Assembly: GCF_000003815.2 (NCBI RefSeq)
Contig: NC_049979.1
Location: 19,585,686 to 19,649,685 of the forward strand
Reading direction: 5' to 3'
From: Branchiostoma floridae
Taxonomy: Eukaryota > Chordata > Leptocardii > Amphioxiformes > Branchiostomatidae
DNA: 64,000 nt
Shown here: positions 25,296-36,920 of the stretch, piece by piece
Layout of the letters: each line of letters opens with the position of its first letter
Position numbering within the stretch: position 1 is the first letter of the stretch
Notes under the pieces: generated by a model
What the model was told of the DNA's origin: nothing
Databases searched by the model: none
The model's input: only the letters and a program-made list of their open reading frames with translations
Program-made: the position numbers and the translations under genes

Positions 25296-28200
25296 ATGGC
25301 AGCCGCAGACCAAAAACCTCACGCCAGCGCAGTTCGTCCTCGTTCCTACCAAGACGAGAGCTATCTGCGCGGTTTTTTTGGAAGTGTGGGTGACTTACAG
25401 AAGGCTGAGGAACTGCAGGATGTCGTCCTTGAAGTCGAGGGTTGGCAGTTTCCCTGCCATCGGCTCGTTCTGTCCGCGGCCAGCCCCTACTTCAGGGCCA
25501 TGTTTACATGTGGCATGGCGGAAAGTCGACAGAAGACAGTCGTTTTACAGGTAAGGTTATGATTGGAATGAAAGAGGAAACTTTTAAAGAATGTTACATA
25601 TCTGTATCTTACGTTTTATCAAGGACGTTATGTGATTTATAACAGTTATAGTCAAAACGCATTGTTTATACCGAAACCAACACGTGTGTTTCTCGCCATG
25701 CCCCCCTCCCCACTTACTCAGTTACTGAGTGCTTTTGCTGTCTTAAAGAGGTAGGATCAACTTAACCAACTACACTGAGAATTATTCACTGAAAATAATA
25801 TTCTCACTTGTAACAAACAGGTTCGTAAGTGTGCAAGTAGAATTTTAGATATAATAATACATGTACTATTAATAGAATATGATGAAAAATTTATTTGTGA
25901 TATCTTTTCCTGCTATTTACTATCACACTGGTTACCCCTACTCTTTTCGATAAGTGTGTTAGGTTCTTTGACATGCGGAAGTTTGAGGAAAACGCCGGAA
26001 ACTCCCTTATATTATACATGTCACTAAATTACTGCATTATCCAAAATGATGAATGCTGCTGTTAATGACAATGTGAAAGTTCAAAAGATCTATTGCCCTG
26101 CAGGGTTTGGATCCAGCCATGTTTGGGGAGATCCTGAGTTACATGTACTCTGGAACCGTCCATGTGTCCCTGGACACAGTGCAGCCCCTGTACCAGGCAG
26201 CCGACCTCCTTCAACTGGACTATCTACGAAACACCTGCAGCAGCTACATGGCCAAGAATGTGGAGGACTCCACCTGTGTGGACCTGTACAAATTTGCCGA
26301 TGTATTTTCTGTGAACATGGTCCTGAAACAGTGTCTGCAATATATCTGTAGTCACTTTGTGAAGGTTGGTCATCTTTTATGTGATTACAGGCTCTAACAT
26401 TGCTCTATATATAAGACACTTAATGGCTCTCAGGAGACTTGATGATATGAATTCAGCACAGTTGAAACAGATACTCAAAAATCACTGACAAAACACTGAC
26501 TTGACTCAGAAAAGCTTTTGTAAACAAGATGAAAACTTTGGTATTAGCTACCATATTAGCATACTAGTACTTACATGTATATGTAAATTGCCAAACCAAC
26601 AGGTTGCCTCCAGTGAAGAGTTCTGCAGCCTGAGTGTGAATCAGCTGACTGGGATCATCAGCCAAGATGAGCTGGATGTTAAAAAGGAGACAACAGTGTG
26701 GGAGGCTGTGGTGAGATGGGTGCAGCACAGCAGGGAGGACAGGTGGGTATCACTATTATGATTATAGGTGTCTGATATTTATTTAATCAGTCAGCATATG
26801 CAGGGTTCAAAATGCCACCTGCATATGCAGATTAGTGCAGGTAAAATTAAAGCTGTGCAGGTGTTTTGAAGGTCTACTTGCACCTATCCTGCGCTGGTCC
26901 ATGTACTGGGTTTTATACATAAATGTCCTATGATGTAGGTGTATGCGCTGAAGTGACTGTTACCACCTATAAAGTATAAAAGAAAAAAATAGCAATGGTT
27001 CCTGAACAATGTAAGTATGATCCATACTTTCAAAATTCAGAGTGATGCAGGTAAAATTTGTCTGGTGCAGGTAATTTTCAATGTTACGCAGAAAGTATTT
27101 CGAGCCCTGATATGTACACAATATATGACTGCAAAAACTTAATTGTAATGATGACATTCACATGGATATTAGTTTGGTCAATTCGGCTTCTAGTTACATG
27201 TTCCAGAATTTTCATCACTAAATTACTCTACCCTACCCTGTACCTTACAGACTGCACCACCTACCCAGCATCCTCCCTCACATCCGCTTCAACCTGCTGA
27301 CCCCATACAACATGCAGATGGAGGCCATCTTGGCTCACCCCTTGGTTAGGGAGGATCCTGGGAGTTCTGCCATTAGGAATGTGGTAAAGGAGACTTCCAA
27401 CCTGAAGAGGAGAGTTGGAATGGACACACGGGAAATGGCTCTGCTTTTTGGTGATTCAGAGTATGGGTAAGAAAAAACAGGATTATGCCTTCTTCGCCAA
27501 ATCAGCAATCCTCAAGCAGATCTACCAGTGGCAAGACAGTATTCATGGCAACCAGTGGATACTATTTCAGTCCATGGGTACTTTCTTTTTCCCTGGGTAG
27601 ATCTGGTTGGAGATTATTTTTCCCAAAAGAACCAGTGTCAGTTATAAGTATATAATCATTGATCTTATCGATGACACCTGCAATTTTGGTCTTCAATGCC
27701 AAAGAAAATATGATTCCCATTTACAGTTGAACAATGATGACTGCATTTTTTCTGTCTTACTTTCAGATTTCTTCAAATCTTTTTTAAAAAGCAGGCTTAA
27801 GTTATTGCATCTTATTTTTGCTCTTTGTGTTAACTTACAATTTACAAGATTTGCAGCACTTTGCAAATGAGACAGAAAATTTTAGTTGCAATCATTCTTC
27901 TCCCTGCATAAATGTGTAATAAAGTTTGAAGCCACACAAATTTAGTATCTTGGTTTGTGTAGAGATTTCTTAGATGACTGCAACAAGAGGGTCAGACAAA
28001 AGAGGGCCTTCTAGTTCTCTAAAACTATCAGACTTTCCTTCCAGACGTTTTATGTTGATATTTGTCTTCACAATCAGCATTGTTGTGATGTACCCATATA
28101 CATACATGCATCCATCCATACATACATACATACATAGATACATATACATACATGCATACTTACATACACACATTCATATATATGTTATATCATAAGTCCA

Positions 28201-29171
28201 AGAAAAGAATTGTTGTGGCCTGATTATTGTATGCCCTTCACAGAGCACGTATCGAAATGATGTGGATGAACCCCCGAGAAGAGGAGTACATCACGTGTGA
28301 GTACAACATAACTTCTCGTACAGCAACAGTTACTAGTGATAATGACATCTACATCCTGGCTGAAGAGTCCGACGATTTTAGAACATACGCCCTGCTGAAG
28401 TACAACCATGTGGAGAACAAATGGGAGAAGAAGTCTTCAGTACAAGGGGTCCCACCAGAAGACCCAGATGATGACATGCGGTATGAGTACTATGACTACC
28501 TTATGGAAGTCAATGGACATCTTTTCTACCTTGTGGTGAAGACATCAGATTCAGAAAATGATGAGGTGGTGTTGAAGAAATACAACAAGGACACCAACAC
28601 GTGGCACTGCTGTTCACAACCTCAACACGTTGGGGGTTTGGACATCAATGTGGCAGTGTCCTGCAATCAGCACATTTATCTCTTCACAAGGACAGAAGCA
28701 CATTGTTATGACCCCAAAGAGGACCACTGGTGTATGAAAACCAATTCAGACTACATTCCTGACATCCTTTATACCTATAAAGCTGTTGCCATGGGAACAG
28801 AGATCATCTTTCCGAATACTAACTTCAGCAAGACAATGGTGTATGACACAGAGAAAGACAGATGGTTGGAGCGTCCTGTCAAGCTGATGATGAATTCAAA
28901 CAGAGATCATCGAGGTGTTCATGAAGTCACTCTCTTTGTACTTGAAAACAAGCTGCATGCAGTGACAGACAACTTCACTTACTTATCAAGTTCAGAGGAG
29001 TTCATACATCTCTGGCTGGTGTTTGTGTATGACAGCTGTGAGGATGTTTGGAGGGAGCTAACTGTCCTGCCTTATTGGGTGTGGTATGCAATCATGGCAA
29101 ACCCTATGTTCCCTGTGGCTCGTATGTACCTACCCTATCTGGATGCCAGCCGTGGCAACAAACATCTATAG
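25296..29171 (+). CDS. Kelch-like protein (BTB-BACK-Kelch), probable CUL3 adaptor
   Basis: Five exons: 25296-25550, 26104-26364, 26603-26742, 27251-27466, 28244-29171. Total 1,800 nt, 599 aa, consistent phases and GT-AG introns. The BTB domain (about 30-145) shows L-Q-D-V-V-L-E-V, F-P-C-H-R-L-V-L-S-A-A-S-P-Y-F-R-A-M-F and Y-M-Y-S-G. BACK (about 150-255) shows F-C-S-L-S...L-I...W-E-A-V-V-R-W-V and R-L-H-H-L-P-S-I-L-P-H-I-R-F-N-L-L. The C-terminal propeller, about 310 aa, is encoded by one exon. Its repeats keep the Y-N...N-x-W blade endings (NKWE, NTWH, DHWC, DRWL, DVWR) but lack most of the Gly-Gly doublets. In this family BTB and BACK bind CUL3 and the propeller recruits substrates for ubiquitination. 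Which KLHL orthologue this is, or whether it is lineage-specific, cannot be settled by eye. AATAAA lies 32 bp after the stop. Confidence 0.9.
26801..27109. mobile_element. Short non-autonomous element with ATATG duplication
   Basis: The left end CAGGGTTCAAAAT and the complement of the right end, CAGGGCTCGAAAT, form terminal inverted repeats, flanked on both sides by ATATG (26796-26800 and 27110-27114). Inside, a TGCAGGTAAAATT motif recurs at least three times. It lies in intron 3 of the kelch-like gene. The CAGGG termini are hAT-like, but the duplication is 5 bp rather than 8, so the superfamily is open. Confidence 0.55.
28094..28175. repeat. (CATA)n-type microsatellite
   Basis: Interrupted CATA/CATC tetranucleotide run about 70 bp upstream of the last exon of the kelch-like gene. 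Confidence 0.85.
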
Positions 29172-29202
29172 GGTGCAGCAATCCTCAAGATCAGGCTTGG
29201 TG

Positions 29203-29208
29203 AATAAA
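29203..29208 (+). other. Poly(A) signal of the kelch-like gene
   Basis: AATAAA 32 bp after the stop codon, in a position to give a very short 3' UTR. Confidence 0.5.
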
Positions 29209-29237
29209 CAGTTGCCCATGTTTTATTGCAACCAGTA

Positions 29238-29690
29238 ATGCTAGAATGTAATCAACAGGTATGTGTTCCTCAGGGATTACATTTAGATTCAGCAAACTTT
29301 GAAGAATTCCTTGTTGAAGTTGGTCTGGCTTTATATTACATTTCCATTGAATTGACACTAGGTTCTATGTTGATGTGGACCATTGACCAGAAAGTTCAAC
29401 CGGCAAAAAGGCCAGTGGAGGTAGACATAATGCATTTTGACCTTGAGGGAACAGTACAACAGTGCCATACAGTTGATAACCTAATGAAGTCAGCATTTTT
29501 CTATTGCAATCAATCAGAGAATGTATGGGAACATGCTAGAATGTAGTCCTCAAGGGTGTGTTCCTCAGGAGTTAGATTTAGATTCAGCCAACATTGAAGA
29601 CTTCCTTGTCGAATGGAGAGGAGTTTCTTTGTTGGTGTAGACCATGGACCAGAAAGCACAACCAGCACAAAGACCAATGTTGTTAGTGTT
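29238..29690. repeat. Diverged tandem duplication, period 295 bp
   Basis: Copy 1 begins ATGCTAGAATGTAATCAACA at 29238 and copy 2 begins ATGCTAGAATGTAGTCCTCA at 29533. Both continue through GTGTTCCTCAGG, AGATTCAGC and GACCAGAAAG. Copy 2 has lost internal sequence. The open frame seen in copy 1 is not maintained in copy 2, so the block is probably non-coding, just 3' of the kelch-like gene. Confidence 0.65.
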
Positions 29691-30798
29691 ATATTAGCCT
29701 TGACAGAACAGCATTGGGCATTTCCATTATGAACTCAGCAATACATCGCTAATACCCAAGCCCAGGGGACCAATCTTTCACACTGCAAAGCTAGTTCACT
29801 GGGAACAGACCTCTTTTGTATGGATAATGCATTTATTGAGACTATGGTTTAGGATATACAGAGTCAACCTGAGAATACCAATCATGCATGGTTACAAAGA
29901 GGTCTAAAATATTTAAAACTTTCTTTATGGTTAGTAGTGATCCCTGACTCTTTGTACTGGAGGTCATCTACAAGTACTGTTACTATAACATAGCAATAAG
30001 GATATCGTTTTGACAGATACATGTAGCATAGACATCAGCTATAATAAAAAGTGTCATTAAGCTAAATGTTGAAGAATTTTATAGATACTTGTAGATTTAT
30101 AAAGTTTAGTAGTATTATATTACCTAAGGTTAGCTAATGGTTGTAGCTTAACTACATCAATACAGTGGTATTTAGATATATACTGATTATGTTTTGATGA
30201 TGATAATGATAGTACTATATATTAGTAAATGCGATTTACAGTGTTATCATCATATTCCATACAAGTGCAGGTGCATGTATGTTGTTCAGAACTTATTAAA
30301 ATGTTTTAACAGCTAAACCCTTACCAATATGTTATTGCGTGTCATGCATGGGGAGATCCTGGGAAATACAGTGTTAGCATCAGTGTTTGTCTCAAAATGT
30401 CTATTTTGATTTTCATTTTGTCTGGTCACTCTACTAATGTTCTGCCAAAATCCCAGAATCACAAAACATAAATCTCTGTGACCCAATAGTTTGTCTTGCG
30501 ATGGGTTGATTGAAGTAGACATCAGATGAATTCCTCATACACTACAAACTTTAAGATAACTAATGATGAACAAAGAATAGAACATGATCTCACTGAGCCA
30601 CTCGTAGACTGTGTCACACATGTAAATTGTGTAAATTACATAAGATGCATTACAGAACTAAGTATTGTAATACGTACATTTATAAAGGTTAACTTACGAT
30701 TAGTAGTGTTATCTTACTATAAACGTATTTACTGTTGTTGACTTATTGAGCCTTGTACATCTATGGACCAATAAAGTCCATCCGTTTGCAGAGTTTGT
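29691..30798. other. Intergenic, no gene seen
   Basis: AT-rich DNA between the kelch-like gene and the kinase gene, which converge towards it. I see no supported exon, RNA gene or element. Confidence 0.5.
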
Positions 30799-33700
30799 TT
30801 AGAGAACCCCCCACTCCTGGATCTCCTGCAGCATCTTCAGCAGGTCCTGGTCGGCAGGCAGGATCACCAGGCCCATGACGCGGCAGAACACCCCGTAACG
30901 GCAGTCGGCTCGGAAGTCTGCCTTCAGCTGCTCCAGTGTGTAGCTCCGTAAGCCTGAGGATTCTAGAGGAAGGTACCATGGCCATGTGTGTTTGTTTAAT
31001 TGAAGTGTTAGAATGCAATTCTTTAGTGTGTAAGTTAATTAAAAGTCTCCAAGGCCTCACCAATTGGATACATTGGTCATTTGATACATTGGTCATTTCT
31101 GAAGCGAAATGAAGAAGCAAGATGGGCAAATGATGATAGAAAAACGTTTAACAATCCGCATGCTCTATACCCAAGTGGTACCGTACATGGGTCTCAGAGC
31201 CAACATACCCGCTGATTAACAACAATATCGAACATTGAATTTCAAAGCATTTGACAAAGACGAAAAATAACCAATTAGGAAAACGACTACCTTTCTTCAG
31301 CTGCTGCTGGCAAAATGTAATAATCATTACCCTACATTGTACATGTGAGTTTTGTTTGAGATACCGCAAAATGAAATGGAGAATCCCAGAACCAAGAAAT
31401 GGGACTGGTGTAACCTAATTAATATGTAGGTTTTGGAAATGTATGCAGTGTCCATAATCATGGATAATGTATTCTTTTAGATGGGAATTCCGGAAAAGTA
31501 GTCCCACAATAATGAAAAATTGTACTTAAGTTTCAGTTACGTTAGTTTCCATACCGACGAATACAGATTCTTACCTCCAGGACCCAGAGTCTTCTGCAGT
31601 TGCTGATGATAGTGTTCAAGGATGGCGTCCCTGTGGTTGTGGAAGACATCCCAACCCATACAGCACAGGAACAGCTGGGCCAGGTCATAGGTCGGCGGGG
31701 AGAGCTTGATCGCCTGCCAGTCCACCAGCTTCACAGCAACCGGGACGTCACCTTCGTACTTTTCAGTTGGGAAACGAAAAGACGACGTTGAATATTCACG
31801 GAATGTGAAAGACAGCAAAAGTTAAGGCCCAACAAAGACGAAGGTCAATACAGGCTTTCTGACATGCTTTCTGATCTGGTCTACTATTGAAGTCACTTGT
31901 CTGTGCGTTTCCCTGTCGTTTCAATGCGTTACTCTTCCTAATAAATGAAAGCCTGAGCTACACAGCTGAGATTTCTGCTTGCACGAAAGTCATTAGTGAC
32001 AATAGTTTTTAATTTTACCTCTCCCCGGCAAACATTAAGGCCCAACAAAGACGGCGGTCGATACAACTTTGACCTATTAACTGAGTCCTGAAAGCCTGAA
32101 TTACAGTTGAGATTTCTGCTTGCACGACATAAGTGACAATAATTTTGAATTTGAACTCCACTACAATGTATATCCGAATTTGAAAAAAAATCTATACATG
32201 CATCATTCACCTTAATCATGATGTTGTTGACCCAGCAGTCTCCGTGGCTGAGCACCTTGATTCTCGGGCTCTTTGAGACATCGAGAAACTTCATGGAGTT
32301 TTCCTGAAGCTTTTCAAGGCGAGCTACAAGGTCAACCTGATCAGGAAACGCTGTTGCGAATTTCTTCAAGCACTTTTCATACTCGTTCATGAAAGCCTTT
32401 AGCCCTGCCTCATTTAAAACGGCATCTAACGGCTGGATCCAGTCGTACTTCTCGGGAAGGGGTTTTCCCAAACGGAGCTCCAGTCGGTGCGACAGGCCGT
32501 GCGCCTGAGCGAAAGCTCCGACTGTCAGGAGCATCTCATCTCGGCTCAGCGTTTGGCGGTTGGGTTTGATGGAGAAACCCTGGCTTTTTAGATTCTCCAT
32601 AACCCTGACGGACACCATGGAACTTGGGTCGGTGGCGGCGAAGTAGCATTTAGGGAGGAACAAGGACTCAGCATGGGCCTGATCTCCGTCATTTGTGGCT
32701 TTTGGCTGCGATTTCGGCTCGCTTTGGACCGACACATTTAGAAGGTCGGGGGCCAAAATGGAGTAAAACTTCACCTCCATCTTTTCCATCTGGATGTGAA
32801 ATTCCTTCGGAAAGTCAGGGATTAAAGGGGGCCCCAAAGCCCTTTTCCGTAGAGCGTAATCGGCGGTTTTAATTCTACGTACTCCGTAGCGGGACCGTTC
32901 GAATTCAACGTAGAGCGTAATCGGTGCATTTTGCGTCGAGCGATATTGGCCCCTTTAATTTAACGTATTACGTAGAAGCTAACCGGATTTTACCGCAAAA
33001 CGTAATTCATATTAAATTTTCCGTCAAGCGTAATCAAAGTTTCATTAAACTTAACTAGTCTACCGGCAAATTTTACCCGCGAAAATGCTGGAAATTGCGT
33101 TTCAAAGGGTCCAGATTTCAAAATTTCGCCGGACATTCCTTGCTATGGCTCAACACTTCGGCACTGGACATGGTGAAAATATGTTGCGGGAGCGTCGTCC
33201 CCCAACTAGTAGAAATCTTTTTACCGACCCTAGCTTAGTTAACAAGCAAAATTTGCCCCTTAAATGCAGGAAATGGCATTTCAGAGGGTCGAGATTTCAA
33301 TTTTTCTCCGGGCGCCGGGCGGCCCTTGCCAAGGCTTGCGACGGCTTGGGCCTCCGGCGCTCACGACTCTCCGGCGCTCGTCGCCCTCAAAGACGTTTCT
33401 CTGACAGAAATGTCATTACATTGAGCATATGCCTGCCAGCAAAATTTGCCCCTCAAAATGCAGGAAATGGTGTTTTAGAGGGTAAAAATTTCCAAATTTT
33501 CCTGCACCTACCTTGCGACAGTTCGACTGTTCGTGCTTTCGGCACTCGAAATCTGAAAATGATGTTTGGGGGCGTTGCCCAGCTTAAAGCTAAAACCATG
33601 TGAATTTCTAATTGGATGCTATTTAACTTAGCTTAGTCTGTGAGCAAAATTTGCCCTTCAAAATGCATAAAATGGCGTTTCAGAGGGTCAGGATTTCACA

Positions 33701-34318
33701 ATATTCCCGGGGGAGCATGCCCCCGGACGGCCGAGGATTGTCGCGCCTCCGCTTTCGGTGCTATAAGTGCTGAAAATTACGTCACATGAGAAATTTGCTG
33801 TCGCCGCCTTTGTCCAGCAAGACGTCTTTAGAAGTTAAGTTTTAATCTTATTGATGGAATTATCAGTTTTGTTTAGATCTCATCTTCACGTGTTCTGCCG
33901 TCGGCGGAGTTCAGCCAAAAGACAATAAAAATTTGCATAATGCATTATGAAATTTCGTAATTTAGCGTAGAGCGTAATAAAGTGTCCATAATTTAGCGTA
34001 TTACGTAGCCGGCCCTCCCGAATTTAGCGTAGAGCGTTGTCGGTACCCCCCCTTGGGGGCCCTCATTAAAGTCTGCGGCCGATTGAAATCCGTCAGTTTG
34101 GCTACGCGACTATAGCGCTGACCCGCACCCTTTCTGGTCCCCACGGCATCAAAAGGGATGATGTCGCTCAAGTATCCATCACCTTCACTGATGGATCCCT
34201 TCACATCGACATCCGTGATGGTGACGTCAGGGAGGTCTGTCTGCAGTACTTGCTGCACCCAGAAGGGGGCGATGTCTTCAGTAGATTGAGGGACAGTGAT
34301 CTTCTCTGGTGTTGCCAT
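30799..34318 (-). pseudogene. EcKL/CHK-type kinase gene disrupted by a transposon in exon 1
   Basis: Exons in transcript order: 34318-32211 (interrupted by an element at 34064-32828), 31758-31575, 30962-30799. Subtracting the element and one 7-bp target copy gives 864+184+164 = 1,212 nt, 403 aa in one frame, the usual size of the ecdysteroid-kinase-like family (PF02958, also called CHK or DUF1679). Diagnostic residues are the catalytic loop S-H-G-D-C-W-V-N-N (about 276-284) and L-V-D-W-Q (about 299-303), with D-L-A-Q-L-F downstream, as in aminoglycoside-phosphotransferase-fold small-molecule kinases. Everything else looks intact, so the insertion is recent. Through the element the frame meets stops, and I found no splice pair that removes it in frame. 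In this haplotype the gene is therefore probably null; other alleles may be functional. The M at 34354 is an alternative start. Confidence 0.8.
32828..34064. mobile_element. 1,237-bp DNA transposon inserted in the kinase exon
   Basis: The element is flanked by a direct 7-bp repeat ATTAAAG (32821-32827 and 34065-34071). Its ends are short inverted repeats: left GGGGCCCCAAAG, right complement GAGGGCCCCCAAGG. Next to both ends are clusters of GTAGAGCGTAAT and TTTAGCGTATTACG motifs, a likely transposase-binding array. The core contains four diverged copies of a unit holding AATGCAGGAAATGGCGTTTC. The 172-aa frame at 33085-33603 overlaps these repeats and resembles no transposase, so the element looks non-autonomous. 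If the true target were TTAA, a piggyBac or Kolobok relative would be possible; a 7-bp duplication would argue otherwise. Confidence 0.8.
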
Positions 34319-34561
34319 ATTCTTTTGAATAATGAGGGAAGGTAATTCCAACAAAAGGCCAAAACTGGAAATGCATATGACATATGTTTAATTGACGAGC
34401 ACATGTTAAATGAGTTAACAGGAAGGGGCAGGCTGGGGCCGCGCTCGAAATTGCTGAAAACAGCCCAAAAACTATATACTTAGCGGGGCCCTGTTTGCAG
34501 TTTGACCTACTGTCACCAATGCATTTAGCATATGACTAGCATAGTCGAGATCAGTCTTGGC

Positions 34562-34993
34562 TAGGGCTGGGTATCGGTACAGCGTACCGGTACAAAAACG
34601 GTTTTTCTTATTGGACCGGTCCAGAAAAACCGGACCTGAAAAAATTAGGTGACCGGATGTTGGACCGATTAGAAAATCAACAGATTATTTTATCAGGCAT
34701 TCACACGTTTTGGCGCTTGCAGATGGAAGAAAATAACAAGAGTGAAGTAGAGTAGAGTTTATAGGAATTTCTACCAAGTTTTACAGCCAATCGTACAGGT
34801 GCAGTTAGCGTTGAAGGATTTTAAAACGCCAGTGTAAGTCTAATACTCCTCCAAAGAGATCTCTTTGTAGTGAAATGGACCATTGGTATGAGTCATACTG
34901 CATCAGTTCCAGGTTCAGGTCCGGACCTGGACCTGATCCTTTGGACCTGAACCGGACCTGGACTTGAATTTTCTGTACCGGTACCCAGCCCTA
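34562..34993. mobile_element. hAT-type non-autonomous element, 432 bp
   Basis: Perfect 8-bp target duplication GTCTTGGC (34554-34561 and 34994-35001), the size hallmark of hAT. The terminal inverted repeats TAGGGCTGGGTA and TACCCAGCCCTA extend inward through CGGTAC. The interior is rich in CCGGACCTG repeats and has no transposase. A truncated relative lies at about 41901-41965. Confidence 0.85.
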
Positions 34994-35001
34994 GTCTTGG
35001 C

Positions 35002-36400
35002 CATTGAGAAGTTTGATCGAGTACTTCGATTTTCTAATCTCTGTTCCTACCCCGTTGTATTTTTGCCGAGGAGCCAAAATGCTCACTATGCAGCAACAAC
35101 TTTTGTTTGCAAAAGTACCATAATACAACAGAAGGACTTTTTAGACTTCGCAATATGTCTAATCTAATCATATAACAGTAAGCGGTTGCCGATGACAAGG
35201 GTTACCAAGGCAGTACAGCCTATACGGGTTGCATACTTGGTACACATCGACGTTGTCCGAGGTTACATGCGCCAGGGGGATGGAGCTTCGATTGAGATGA
35301 ATGCCCCAAACATTTGCTATATTGTGTACAATCATTCCCAGAAACCTTGATCTTGTAGTTAATAATAAAGATGTATATCTCTGTACTTACGCGAGCTGTT
35401 TCCCTTTCAGTGTTCCTCGCCGTCTGCAAGTAGTGCTGGTCGGTGCTGGTAGGTAAACGACTTCAATGGACTGTGACAGTTCCGGTTATTACAGATTGAG
35501 TATGGGGTGCACGTTCAGAGATGGAAATGAGATTCAGATGGCAGCATGACTTCATGCTGAATGTGACATAATGAATGCATATTAAAGATTTCTAACTTGT
35601 GTGTACCTTTTAAGAAATATAACATCAAATTATGGAAAGAATTGCACCATTTGTATAATCCTCTTGCTTATGCTATTCTTAAGAGGAACTTTATACTTGA
35701 CGTATCAAACGTGGGTGAAGGTAAACAGCATTGGATGTATGAACTGTGTAAATAATACCCTGATTATATGATGAATATGGATGTACCAAGAAAAAGCGTT
35801 TGAGCTTTATTCATGACATCATGTCGCATACTAAAAGCCTGAATTTAATTGGCGTATACGCAAGGAAGCAGTTTACAATTTGATGTCAGTAAAAAGTGTT
35901 GACCATCAAATCGACACGCTATTGCACGCAATCTTATAATGATTTACGACTACATGTAATGACTACATCACCTAAAATACTCGGGTATGAGTCAGTATAG
36001 TCAATAATGTGTTTAAACAATTATTCTATTACTTCATGATCGCTCTATGGATGAAAACGGAGATACTGTGATGAGTTGGTCACCGTGCTTGTTAATTTGA
36101 ATCGCTGTGTGTCCACCGCTATCATGGTGTTGCAAAATGGCAACCTGACAAAATTTAGGTTTGATTCTCTTGTGGATGTGTTTCCCAAGAACTAAGATGT
36201 CGTAAAAATATAATGAAATGTTTTCGGTCAGCCAACCCATTTGTCTGGAACAACCACTCCTACTTGATGACCACTTTTCCTTGGTCCGCTGAGTGGTTGC
36301 TGATGTTTGACTGCATCATTCTTGGCACGTTATTTTATACAGATTGTAGATCTATGTATCGACGTGTTTTTTTTTATCTTTCTTGAATCCCGGTGCTCAA
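35002..36400. other. Intergenic, no gene seen
   Basis: No supported exon, RNA or element in this stretch upstream of the P450 remnant. The short open frames are random in appearance. Confidence 0.45.
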
Positions 36401-36424
36401 GTATTTCCTGTACCCCTCTATACT

Positions 36425-36690
36425 GGATCCTGCCTACTCAGCCGGATAAGAACCGGTTTGACCTGCCATTTTTAAGGTGCAATTGTCGGGCTACTATAGG
36501 ACGTATCTGACCAGAGTAATGAGTACACCATTTCCATGCAACGGTTCACTGATCTTACTGTTATTTCCAGGCCGACGTGTGTGTCTTGGCGAGTTGACCA
36601 GGATGGAACTTTTCCTGTTCTTCTCCACCCTTTGGCTGTCCTTCACATTCAAGACGCCAGAGGGCACGCATACTTTACAACAATTTTAGA
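36425..36690 (+). pseudogene. Cytochrome P450 last-two-exon remnant
   Basis: At 36425-36476 a decayed copy of P450 exon 6 (ATCCTGCCTACT...ACCGGTTTGACC) lacks intact borders. At 36571, after a good acceptor (TTATTTCCAG), follows a copy of exon 7. It reads G-R-R-V-C-L-G-E, then [10 protein letters not shown], then F-K-T-P-E-G, and then diverges to a stop at 36687-36689. It lies 0.8 kb upstream of the complete P450 gene on the same strand and matches that gene closely, so it is the remnant of a tandem duplicate, or a partial duplication, of it. Confidence 0.8.
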
Positions 36691-36852
36691 AGACAAATCT
36701 TTTATTCCATATACTACAATGTATAACGCAAATATCTCATGCAGAAACCTTTGTCATGACAACAAGTACCACAATGTATTATAATATATATACGCACAGG
36801 TAAAGTCTAGTTTTTGGAATCGGCTCTGCATTATATCTTTATAAGAATAATC

Positions 36853-36868
36853 GTATATATATATATAT

Positions 36869-36906
<38 letters not shown>

Positions 36907-36920
36907 TCCCGTGTGTGTGT
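36853..36920. repeat. (AT)n(GT)n microsatellite
   Basis: An AT run followed by a pure GT run and an interrupted GT tail, about 600 bp upstream of the P450 start. Confidence 0.9.

Noticed and set aside
29226-29546. 106-aa plus-strand open frame as a gene
   Set aside because: It covers copy 1 of a tandem duplication; the frame is not kept in copy 2 and no domain is visible.
33085-33603. 172-aa open frame on the plus strand as a transposase or host gene
   Set aside because: It runs through the internal repeats of the inserted element, is Arg-rich and repetitive, and shows no catalytic motif.
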